DNA from: Anaerolineae bacterium
GTDB taxonomy: Bacteria > Chloroflexota > Anaerolineae > Aggregatilineales > J027
DNA: 64,000 bases
Assembly (NCBI GenBank): GCA_021463865.1
Contig: JAJTXY010000004.1
Span: 62,001-126,000 of the forward strand
Direction of reading: 5' to 3'
Below are positions 17,302 to 24,730 of the stretch, piece by piece. Positions within the stretch are counted from its first letter, which is position 1. Each line of letters begins with the position of its first letter. The notes below the pieces were generated by a model, which did no database searches, was not told the DNA's origin, and was given only the letters and a program-made list of their open reading frames with translations. Both the position numbers and the translations under genes were made by a program.

Positions 17302-19160
17302 TGGAGCAGGTCTCAACCGTTTCGCTAATTGTTACGGGCGTCAACAGCATCACTGCGCTGGTGAGCGCTACTATGATGCTCTTGGTGTATTGGCAAAACC
17401 CACACAATCGGCTCAATCAGATTTTTTCGGCGATGGTCTTCTCTTTGTTGATTTACAGCCTATCGCTGATTATGGCTCGCTACATAGACATCTTTAACAT
17501 TGACCCCGAAATTACCTTTTATATCAATACCAGCCTATATGGGATCTTTCTGATTCTGCTGCTAGCTTTTACACTGGCCTTCACCAATAGTTGGAAACGC
17601 GGTATTCATCCCCTGCTTATTACGGCCCTCGCAGTGTTCGCCGTCACCAACTATCTCTCATGGTCGGGTCAAGCCCACGCCAGTATGAAGCCTTCCATCC
17701 AACAAGGGGGAAGTTATGTCATTCTGCTGACGCCCATCGGATTGGCATCTTCAGGCATCTTCCTAATCTTCCCGGTAATCAGTGCTGTGCTGTTGTGGAG
17801 AACCCGTGAACACAATGGCCGGGTTCGGCATCTTTGGGTCGCGCCGGTGCTCATTTTGTTTGGCATTATCTGGACGATTGTCATCTGGCCGATTTTGCTT
17901 ATTCCAGTCAATGGCATCACCTTAGCAGTCGCCACCTTTATTTTAGGGCGGGCTGTCCTAATGGATCAATTGTTTAATCCATTGGCCCAACTCAGTGCCG
18001 AACTTGCGGTCAAAAATAGCCAACTGCGCGAGGCTGACCGACTGAAAAGTCAGTTTTTAGCCAATATGAGTCATGAGCTTCGTACCCCGCTCAACAGCAT
18101 CATTGGTTATACCGATCTTGTAGCAGAGGGAGTCTATGGCGAAGTCACCCCACAGCAAGTGGATCGCCTTGAAAAAGTGACGCGCAACGCTCGCAGTCTG
18201 CTTACGTTGATTAATGATATTCTCGACCTCAGCCGGATTGAGGCAGGCAGCATTACCCTAAACACCGAACCCATCCACACCCGCGAAATGCTCGATAGTG
18301 TCCTGACCATCCTTGACCCACAAATCAACGGGAAAAATTTGAATGTCTTACGTGAATACGCGGAGGATGTGCCCCCCGTACTTGCTGACCCGATGCGGGC
18401 GCGACAAATCCTGCTGAACATCCTCAGCAATGCCGTTAAATTTACAGCAGTTGGACATATTCGGGTCAAAGCTGTCCCCAAAGGTGAGATGGTTCAGTTT
18501 GAAATTGAGGATACGGGTATTGGTATTCCTCAAGAAAAGCAAAATCTTGTCTTTGAGGAGTTTCGCCAAGTGGACAGCACTTCTACCCGCCAATATGGGG
18601 GCACAGGACTCGGCATGAGCATTACCAAACGGCTCATCGAGATGTCAAAGGGTAAGATTTGGCTGCAAAGTCAGCCGGGAGTGGGCACAACCTTTTTTTT
18701 CACCCTGCCGATTGCCGAAAACTTTTCCCCTGCCCCTTCTATGTCTACTCCAAGTCCCTACCCGGTCTCGCGTTCGGCCGCTGGGAGCGGGCAACAACTC
18801 CGTGCCCTGATTATTGACGACAGCCATGATTCCCAATTATTCCTCAAGGATGCGCTACTGGCAGATAACCGCGTATGGCAGGTGTACGCTGCCAATTCTG
18901 GACGCGAGGGCCTACGCTTTGCCCAACAAGTTCATCCTCACGTGATTTTACTGGATGTCATGATGCCGAGTATGGATGGATGGCAGGTTCTGAAAAACCT
19001 TAAAGAAGATAACACTCTCGCCGTCATCCCCGTTGTGATTGTGAGTGCAATTGACAACTATTTCCTCGCCAAAGAAATGGGGGCGAGTGCGGTGCTGAAT
19101 AAGCCCATTGATCGGGCCAAATTACAAGAGGTTTTGGAACAAATCCTAACGCCAGCCTAA
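17301..19160 (+). CDS. hybrid sensor histidine kinase, membrane type (paralogue 2)
   Basis: A 619-residue protein with the same architecture and much shared sequence as the preceding kinase, so a tandem duplication. There are about seven membrane segments in residues 1-220 (including WQNPHNRLNQ, matching WQNARARLNQ of paralogue 1). His258 lies in NMSHELRTPLN, followed by the N box (SNAVKF), DTGIGI and GTGLGMS. A Ser/Pro-rich linker (475-497) leads to a receiver with DDS, phosphoacceptor Asp552 (LLDVMMPSMDG) and NKPI. GGAGG precedes the start within the end of paralogue 1. The two differ most in the sensor half, suggesting different signals feeding the same pathway. Confidence 0.9.
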   Translation: MEQVSTVSLIVTGVNSITALVSATMMLLVYWQNPHNRLNQIFSAMVFSLLIYSLSLIMARYIDIFNIDPEITFYINTSLYGIFLILLLAFTLAFTNSWKRGIHPLLITALAVFAVTNYLSWSGQAHASMKPSIQQGGSYVILLTPIGLASSGIFLIFPVISAVLLWRTREHNGRVRHLWVAPVLILFGIIWTIVIWPILLIPVNGITLAVATFILGRAVLMDQLFNPLAQLSAELAVKNSQLREADRLKSQFLANMSHELRTPLNSIIGYTDLVAEGVYGEVTPQQVDRLEKVTRNARSLLTLINDILDLSRIEAGSITLNTEPIHTREMLDSVLTILDPQINGKNLNVLREYAEDVPPVLADPMRARQILLNILSNAVKFTAVGHIRVKAVPKGEMVQFEIEDTGIGIPQEKQNLVFEEFRQVDSTSTRQYGGTGLGMSITKRLIEMSKGKIWLQSQPGVGTTFFFTLPIAENFSPAPSMSTPSPYPVSRSAAGSGQQLRALIIDDSHDSQLFLKDALLADNRVWQVYAANSGREGLRFAQQVHPHVILLDVMMPSMDGWQVLKNLKEDNTLAVIPVVIVSAIDNYFLAKEMGASAVLNKPIDRAKLQEVLEQILTPA

Positions 19161-19180
19161 CAAAAACTTGCACAAACGTA

Positions 19181-19223
19181 GCGTTAATTCCCTGTGTTGG
19201 CGTTAATTCTCTTATAGTATAAT
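19181..19223 (+). promoter_or_regulatory. promoter with tandem direct repeats ahead of the response regulator genes
   Basis: A perfect -10 hexamer TATAAT lies at 19218-19223. Upstream, GCGTTAATTC occurs twice, at 19181-19190 and 19200-19209, in direct orientation with 19-base periodicity (about two helical turns); the second copy covers the -35 region, where no good -35 hexamer is seen. This is the layout of an activator-dependent promoter. It would drive the CheY-like gene at 19303 and those after it independently of the kinases. Confidence 0.5.
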
Positions 19224-19302
19224 CATTTCTCACACAACTTTGGGGGAATTTCGAAATAGAGCATAATGCCCAAACACCCTCCCCAAATTTAGGAGACAAG
19301 GT

Positions 19303-19668
19303 ATGGCAAAACGGATTTTAGTGGTTGAGGATAACCCTGACAATCGCATTTTGATTACCGATGTGCTGACAGCACTCGATTATGAAGTTCTTGTGGCAGT
19401 GGATGGGGAAGCAGGCGTTCAAGTGGCAATTTCAGATATACCCGATCTCATTTTGATGGACTTATCTTTGCCCAAAATGGATGGTTGGACGGCGACGGGT
19501 CAGATCAAGGCTAATCCGAACCTCAATCATATTCCTGTTATTGCCCTGACAGCTCACGCGATGGTCGGTGACCGCGAAAAAGCACTGCAAGCAGGCTGCA
19601 ACGATTACATTAGCAAACCGATTGATTTCCGTGAACTGGCTGATAAATTGGAGAAATTTTTAGGCTAA
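19303..19668 (+). CDS. single-domain response regulator (CheY/DivK-like)
   Basis: A 121-residue stand-alone receiver. The acidic pair is in VVEDN (Glu9, Asp10), the phosphoacceptor is Asp53 (LMDLSLPKMDGW), the Thr is in ALTAHA, and the Lys is in ISKPIDF. The IPVIALTAHAM...KALQAGCNDYISKPI pattern is typical of DivK/Spo0F-like regulators that work in phosphorelays. AGGAGA precedes the start. It follows two hybrid kinases and precedes a receiver-cyclase by 13 bases, so it is a likely partner for either. It has no output domain of its own. Confidence 0.9.
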   Translation: MAKRILVVEDNPDNRILITDVLTALDYEVLVAVDGEAGVQVAISDIPDLILMDLSLPKMDGWTATGQIKANPNLNHIPVIALTAHAMVGDREKALQAGCNDYISKPIDFRELADKLEKFLG

Positions 19669-19681
19669 CAGGGCAGCATGA

Positions 19682-20719
19682 ATGAAGGTTCTGGTCGCAG
19701 AAGACAATGTAGACAGTCGCCACATGATATTGGATGTTTTGGCAGCGGCTGGGTATGACACAATTGCTTCAGTAGATGGTGCGGATGCCTTATCCAAAAC
19801 CCGCCATTATCTGCCGGATATTGTGTTACTGGATATCAATATGCCCGTGATGGACGGATGGGAGGTGTGTGCTGAACTGCGGAAAAACCCGGATACCACC
19901 CAAATTCCCATCATTATCTTAACCGCCCAATCCGATATTGACAGCCGCATTAAGGGGCTAGGCTTAGGGGCTGATGATTTTTTAAGCAAGCCCTTTAGCC
20001 CGCGTGAACTGTTGGCTCGCATTAATACACGCCTTCGCGCCAAAGCCGAAACCGATAGCATTCGGCAGCAGCGCCAACACATCCGCAAAACGTTTGAACG
20101 TTTCCTCTCGCCTGATGTCGTAGAAACGCTGATACAAAATCCTGAATCAACCCAATTAGGGGGGGCGATCCGTGACCTCACCATTTTGTTTGCTGACCTT
20201 GAGGGATTCACTGCCCTATCCGAACGGCTTGACCCGGTGGAACTGCTACATATCCTCAATGAATATCATGGCCTGATGGTGGAAATCGTGCGGCGCAATG
20301 GGGGATTGGTCAACAAATTTCTAGGTGATGGCATCCTTGCACTCTATAATGCCCCACTTGATCTCCCTAACCATGCCTTAAAAGCCGTAACGACGGCCAT
20401 TGAAATCCGCGACGCCCTTGTCGAATTTCAGCAGTATTTTCCGGGCGACCTGCGGATGAACATTAATTTTGGGATCAACAGTGGGCAAGCAGTGGTTGGC
20501 AACATCGGGAGTCGAGATTTAATGGACTATACGGCGGTTGGCGATAATGTCAATCTGGCTCAACGCCTGCAAAGTATGAGTCGGGGCGGCGAGATCATGA
20601 TTAGCGAGGCGACCTATCAACTGGTTGCACCTTATATAGCAGTTGAGGAAGCTGGTCTGCGCCATATCCGAGGACGCGAAGAACCTGTGCGCGTTTATCT
20701 CGTACAAAGTCTGTGGTAA
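19682..20719 (+). CDS. response regulator with class III adenylate cyclase output
   Basis: A 345-residue soluble protein. The receiver (1-118) has Glu7-Asp8, phosphoacceptor Asp51 and Lys103 (LSKPF). A basic helical linker (120-150, with RKTFERFLSPDVVETLI) joins it to a class III cyclase (165-340). The two metal aspartates are Asp172 and Asp216, the adenine-selecting pair Lys212 and Asp282, and the transition-state residues Asn291 and Arg295 are all canonical. So this should be a phosphorylation-controlled adenylate cyclase making cAMP. It lies 13 bases after the CheY-like gene and is in line with the hybrid kinases, which may supply the phosphate. Confidence 0.92.
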   Translation: MKVLVAEDNVDSRHMILDVLAAAGYDTIASVDGADALSKTRHYLPDIVLLDINMPVMDGWEVCAELRKNPDTTQIPIIILTAQSDIDSRIKGLGLGADDFLSKPFSPRELLARINTRLRAKAETDSIRQQRQHIRKTFERFLSPDVVETLIQNPESTQLGGAIRDLTILFADLEGFTALSERLDPVELLHILNEYHGLMVEIVRRNGGLVNKFLGDGILALYNAPLDLPNHALKAVTTAIEIRDALVEFQQYFPGDLRMNINFGINSGQAVVGNIGSRDLMDYTAVGDNVNLAQRLQSMSRGGEIMISEATYQLVAPYIAVEEAGLRHIRGREEPVRVYLVQSLW

Positions 20720-20747
20720 CAAATTATTCAAAAGGCATTTATCTGGA

Positions 20748-21848
20748 ATGAATACTATAAAAATTTTAGGTTTCACTTCGCCATCCAGCATAGAATATAC
20801 CCTTAATCCTGAGCTTTTTGATTTCGAGATGACCCATCTGCCTAATACCCTGATTGATCTGGCGCATCGTCGTTGCCCGCACGCGGTTTTAGTAGATGCC
20901 ACGTCGCTCGAAAACGGTCTTGAAGCCATTCATGCCTTGCGCGATGACCCCCTAACCACTTATCTACCCATTGTCGCACTTATCCATAAAGATAAAGCAG
21001 CGATGGATACGATTCTGGCGGCAGGGGCCGATGATTTTGTTTGCCCGCCTCTTGAAAGTCGTGAAATCGAAACACGCCTTCGTTCCGTCATTCAAAGCGG
21101 CCACTCCACCCAAATGGATACCAGTGAAATTCTACACATCACCGCACGTCGTATGAGCGGGATTGTTGATTTGCTGACCCATGATTTCCGCAATCCTTCC
21201 GGGATTACAATCAGCAGCCTCCAATTGGTATTGGAAATTCTTCACGATACCCCCGACGCCTATCCGCCGGAAGTGCTCGTCTTAATGCGTCATTCACTGT
21301 TCGCGGCCCAGCGACAGGCTTTTTTGACCGAAGATTTGCTGGATGTCTTTCGACTGGATATGAATGAATTACCGTTGACGATTGAGGCTATTAGCCTTCT
21401 GCCGCTGTTAGAAAAAGCAGGCGAATATATTCGTGAGGCAGGTAAATATAACAATATCACCATTGAGGTACGCCCAGCCGATCAAATTCCCCCTGTCTTG
21501 GCTGACAGCGCATTGTTAGGTCGGGTCTTAAATGCCGCATTGGATACATCGCTCAAATTTTGTATGCCGGGGAAAATGATTGCGTTGGAAGCGGCAGCAG
21601 AAAATGACGGGGTAGCGATTCGGATTATTGATCCGGGTCGGCCTGTTCTGCCACCTTATGACCAAGACCGCTTTTTTCAGTTGGAATATCAGAATGAGGC
21701 CCGAATGAAAAGCAGTCGCAGTTCGGTTGCAATGGGAATGCCATTTTGTTACCTCGCCCTCCAACGCATGAACGGTACGATTGAAATTAGCACCGACCAA
21801 TCCAGCGGCCTCACGACCCTGCGTATGTGGTTGCCTAGCGGGACTTAA
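20748..21848 (+). CDS. degenerate receiver-histidine kinase (probable pseudokinase)
   Basis: A 366-residue soluble protein, 28 bases after the receiver-cyclase gene. The first 120 residues have a receiver fold: Asp in VLVDATS is kept, but the N-terminal acidic pair is replaced (ILGFTSPS) and the usual Lys-Pro is VCPPL. A HisKA-like helix with His in LLTHDFRNPSG follows, then an HATPase_c-like domain in which the G1 and G2 motifs are lost (IIDPGRPV and SSVAMGMPF in place of DTGIGI and GTGLGL). Autokinase activity is therefore unlikely. It may act as a dimerisation or scaffold component of this signalling cluster. Start chosen at ATG 20748; an upstream in-frame start would overlap the cyclase gene. 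Confidence 0.75.
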   Translation: MNTIKILGFTSPSSIEYTLNPELFDFEMTHLPNTLIDLAHRRCPHAVLVDATSLENGLEAIHALRDDPLTTYLPIVALIHKDKAAMDTILAAGADDFVCPPLESREIETRLRSVIQSGHSTQMDTSEILHITARRMSGIVDLLTHDFRNPSGITISSLQLVLEILHDTPDAYPPEVLVLMRHSLFAAQRQAFLTEDLLDVFRLDMNELPLTIEAISLLPLLEKAGEYIREAGKYNNITIEVRPADQIPPVLADSALLGRVLNAALDTSLKFCMPGKMIALEAAAENDGVAIRIIDPGRPVLPPYDQDRFFQLEYQNEARMKSSRSSVAMGMPFCYLALQRMNGTIEISTDQSSGLTTLRMWLPSGT

Positions 21849-21980
21849 GGCCAGAGCCAAACAGGATACAGTGTCTACACGATTCAAGGCCATCTTTACC
21901 CTGCGGTATAGACGAGTGTTCCTTCTAATAACTGACAACTCCATCTCAATTGAAACAACTACTCCTAATGAAAGGCCATT

Positions 21981-23660
21981 ATGACAACCCCCAAATGGTG
22001 GACAAACGCTGTGTGCTATCAGGTTTACCCCCGTTCTTTTGCAGACGGGAATGGTGATGGCATCGGCGATTTGCTTGGTATTATCGAAAAACTGGACTAT
22101 CTTCAATGGCTGGGAGTCACAGTAATTTGGATATCTCCCTTCTACCCCTCCCCCCAATTTGATGTTGGTTATGACATCTCGAATTATCATGACATAGACC
22201 CAGATTATGGCACACTGGCCGATTTTGACCGTCTGATCGCAGAAGCGCATAAACGGGGTATTCGCGTGCTGCTCGATCTGGTACTCAATCATACCTCCGA
22301 TCAGCATGACTGGTTTCAACAATCACGTTTGGGCAAAGACAATCCCTACCATGATTGGTACGTATGGCGGAGCGGTAAAAATGGCGGGCCACCCAACGAC
22401 TGGGAGTCTATTTTTGGTGGTTCGGCGTGGGAATATGATGAAACGCTGGATCAATACTACTATCACTATTTTTTCAAAGAGCAGCCTGATCTCAATTGGC
22501 GCAATCCCGAAGTCAAACAGCGTATGTTTGATGAGGTGCGTTTCTGGCTGGATCGCAGTGTGGATGGCTTCCGCTTGGACGCAATTGGCGCGATTTATGA
22601 AGACCCCGGCCTACCCGATGCCCATGTAGATGTAGGTCTCGAAGAATTGTTCCTCAATTGGACGATGGGGGTATCGGAAGACACAACCAAGCAATTCCGT
22701 GCCAAAATTCGCTATCAAGATGATCTACCGGAAAATCATGGCTTGATGAAAGCCCTGCGTGCATTGATTGACACCTATGATGACCGCATTTTGCTGGGGG
22801 AAACCGACGATCCACGTTACTACGGGGATGGCACAAATGAACTCCATTCCGTGTTTAATTTTGACATCCTGCGCTTCCAAAAGCACGAAAATTTACAGGC
22901 CAGCCAGATTCGGCAAAAATTGGCAGACCGCGCCAAATTGCTGCCGAAGGGAGCGTGGGAATGCAACACGGTGGGCAATCATGACATAACACGCTCATTT
23001 ACCTTTTATGGGGATGATCGCAATCGGCATCAGGTTGCGCTGGCAATGGTGACACTGCTGCGCGGGACACCCGTATTTTATTATGGCGAAGAAATCGGTA
23101 TGGCCGATTATCTGATGCAGGAGATCGAATGGTTCAAGGACAACCTTGGTATATGGATTTATGGGGTGTTACAGCTCAAACGCCAGCTTTCGTCCGAAAA
23201 AGCACTGACCTTTGCGAATATTATGGGGCGCGATAAATGCCGCACCCCCATGCAGTGGCGAAACGCACCTAACGCTGGTTTTTCGCCTGCCGACATCACC
23301 ACATGGTTGCCCGTCAATCCCAACTATACAGAGGGTATCAATGTGGAAGAACAGCGCGAAAATCCTGATTCGACGCTAAATTATCTACGCCGTCTTATCC
23401 AAGTGCGACAAGCCCATGAAGCGCTGCGTGATGGAGAACTCGTCATGCTAGATACCGAGGATGTTTTGTCGTTCTGGCGCAAAACTCCTCACCAAAGTTG
23501 TTTCATCGCCCTCAATATGTCCAACCAACCCACCACGCTGCAACTTGAAAATCAGGCCGTGCGCCCAATTTTCTCGACTCACGCACGTAGTAGTGAATCC
23601 GATCATTTGGCTGCGTTCAAACTTCATCCCTATGAGGTTTATATCGGCATCCAAGAATAG
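21981..23660 (+). CDS. GH13 alpha-glucosidase (oligo-1,6-glucosidase/maltase type)
   Basis: A 559-residue cytoplasmic enzyme (no signal peptide) with the full GH13 set: VLLDLVLNHTS (region I), DGFRLDAIG with nucleophile Asp200 (region II), ILLGETDD with acid/base Glu274 (region III) and VGNHDITRS with Asp335 (region IV). The start YQVYPRSFADGNGDGIGDL and the length fit the alpha-glucosidase/oligo-1,6-glucosidase subgroups. It hydrolyses imported alpha-gluco-oligosaccharides, probably maltose, isomaltose or similar. AAAGG precedes ATG 21981. It converges on the MalEFG-like transporter genes, which fits a joint pathway. Confidence 0.9.
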   Translation: MTTPKWWTNAVCYQVYPRSFADGNGDGIGDLLGIIEKLDYLQWLGVTVIWISPFYPSPQFDVGYDISNYHDIDPDYGTLADFDRLIAEAHKRGIRVLLDLVLNHTSDQHDWFQQSRLGKDNPYHDWYVWRSGKNGGPPNDWESIFGGSAWEYDETLDQYYYHYFFKEQPDLNWRNPEVKQRMFDEVRFWLDRSVDGFRLDAIGAIYEDPGLPDAHVDVGLEELFLNWTMGVSEDTTKQFRAKIRYQDDLPENHGLMKALRALIDTYDDRILLGETDDPRYYGDGTNELHSVFNFDILRFQKHENLQASQIRQKLADRAKLLPKGAWECNTVGNHDITRSFTFYGDDRNRHQVALAMVTLLRGTPVFYYGEEIGMADYLMQEIEWFKDNLGIWIYGVLQLKRQLSSEKALTFANIMGRDKCRTPMQWRNAPNAGFSPADITTWLPVNPNYTEGINVEEQRENPDSTLNYLRRLIQVRQAHEALRDGELVMLDTEDVLSFWRKTPHQSCFIALNMSNQPTTLQLENQAVRPIFSTHARSSESDHLAAFKLHPYEVYIGIQE

Positions 23661-23670
23661 GCAATATAAA

Positions 23671-23698
23671 AGGGTAGTGGTTTTGGGGTCACTACCCT
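23671..23698. terminator. bidirectional terminator between GH13 and the transporter genes
   Basis: AGGGTAGTG (23671-23679) and CACTACCCT (23690-23698) form a perfect 9-base stem with a 10-base loop between two convergent genes. Read leftward it is followed by TTTTATATTG; read rightward the tail is weaker (TCTGATATTTG). Confidence 0.7.
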
Positions 23699-23728
23699 TC
23701 TGATATTTGACCTAAAAGCTCGGTATAA

Positions 23729-24730
23729 TTAGCCCTTGACCGAGCCGAGCGTCAGCCCGCCAACCAACCAGCGGGAGCTATAGAGAAACAAGATCAACAC
23801 CGGAATGGTGATGAGTACGGAACCCGCCGCAAACGTCCCCCATTGTGTTTGAAATTGAAGGATAAGCGAGTTCAACCCAAGCGGCCATGTTTGCATAACC
23901 TCCGCTTTCAGAATGACATTGGCGACCATGTATTCATTCCACGCGCTGAGGAAGTTGAACAAAAAGATGATGGCGAGCGCAGGGGTAGACAGTGGCAAAA
24001 TTACGCGCCAGAAAGCCATCATACGGGTTGCACCATCCACCATCGCGGCTTCCTCAAGGTCAAAGGGAATCGTGTCATAGTAGCCACGCAAAATCCAGAT
24101 GGATAATGGAATGGCGGTGGTAGTATAGGCCAGCGCCAAACCCAAGACATTGTTTGTTAGATTTAAGCGGGCAACAATGATGTAAATCGGAATCAGCAGC
24201 ATCCCGGCGGGAATCATCTGCGTGGAAAGCAGCAGGAACAGGCCCAAATTACGTCCGGGGAACTTCCAGCGCGAGAAGGCATAGGCACTGGTCGCAGCAA
24301 CTACCACACCGAGCAGCGCCACTGAAACCGTAATGATAAGGCTGTTCCACACCCATAGACCAAAATCATGTTCGTCGAAGAGGTTTTTGTAGGAATCTAA
24401 ATTCGCGCCGTCTGGAATAATCGCCAGCGAGGTCGAAAGGAGATTTTGGGCAGGACGTAGTGAAATCGTCACCACACGCGAGATGGGGTACAAGGTGAGA
24501 ATGCAGTAGAAAATCAGGAAACCATGCGTTGGGTAGGCCACTGCAATCGCTAACCAAACGGCGCCACCCGCTATAAACAGATTACTGTTGATTAGCGCCA
24601 GCACCAGTCCCAAGATAAGGATAACGATGCTGCCAATCCCACGCCCGCGCCGATACCACAAGGTCGAGGGTGTTTCGAATTCACGGGTTTCCCAAAAGCG
24701 TTTTTTCCAATCTTGCGATATTGTGGTCAT
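23729..24730 (-). CDS. sugar ABC transporter permease, MalG type
   Basis: A 333-residue inner-membrane protein. The N-terminal about 50 residues are cytoplasmic and charged, followed by two closely spaced membrane segments and the MetI-like fold with the EAA loop EEAAMVDGATRMMAFWRVILP that contacts the ATPase. It is longer than E. coli MalG because of the extra N-terminal helix pair. Its ATG overlaps the stop of the MalF-like gene (ATGA), which means translational coupling. The last gene of the malE-malF-malG-like leftward operon; no ATPase gene follows. Confidence 0.92.
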   Translation of the reverse strand: MTTISQDWKKRFWETREFETPSTLWYRRGRGIGSIVILILGLVLALINSNLFIAGGAVWLAIAVAYPTHGFLIFYCILTLYPISRVVTISLRPAQNLLSTSLAIIPDGANLDSYKNLFDEHDFGLWVWNSLIITVSVALLGVVVAATSAYAFSRWKFPGRNLGLFLLLSTQMIPAGMLLIPIYIIVARLNLTNNVLGLALAYTTTAIPLSIWILRGYYDTIPFDLEEAAMVDGATRMMAFWRVILPLSTPALAIIFLFNFLSAWNEYMVANVILKAEVMQTWPLGLNSLILQFQTQWGTFAAGSVLITIPVLILFLYSSRWLVGGLTLGSVKG

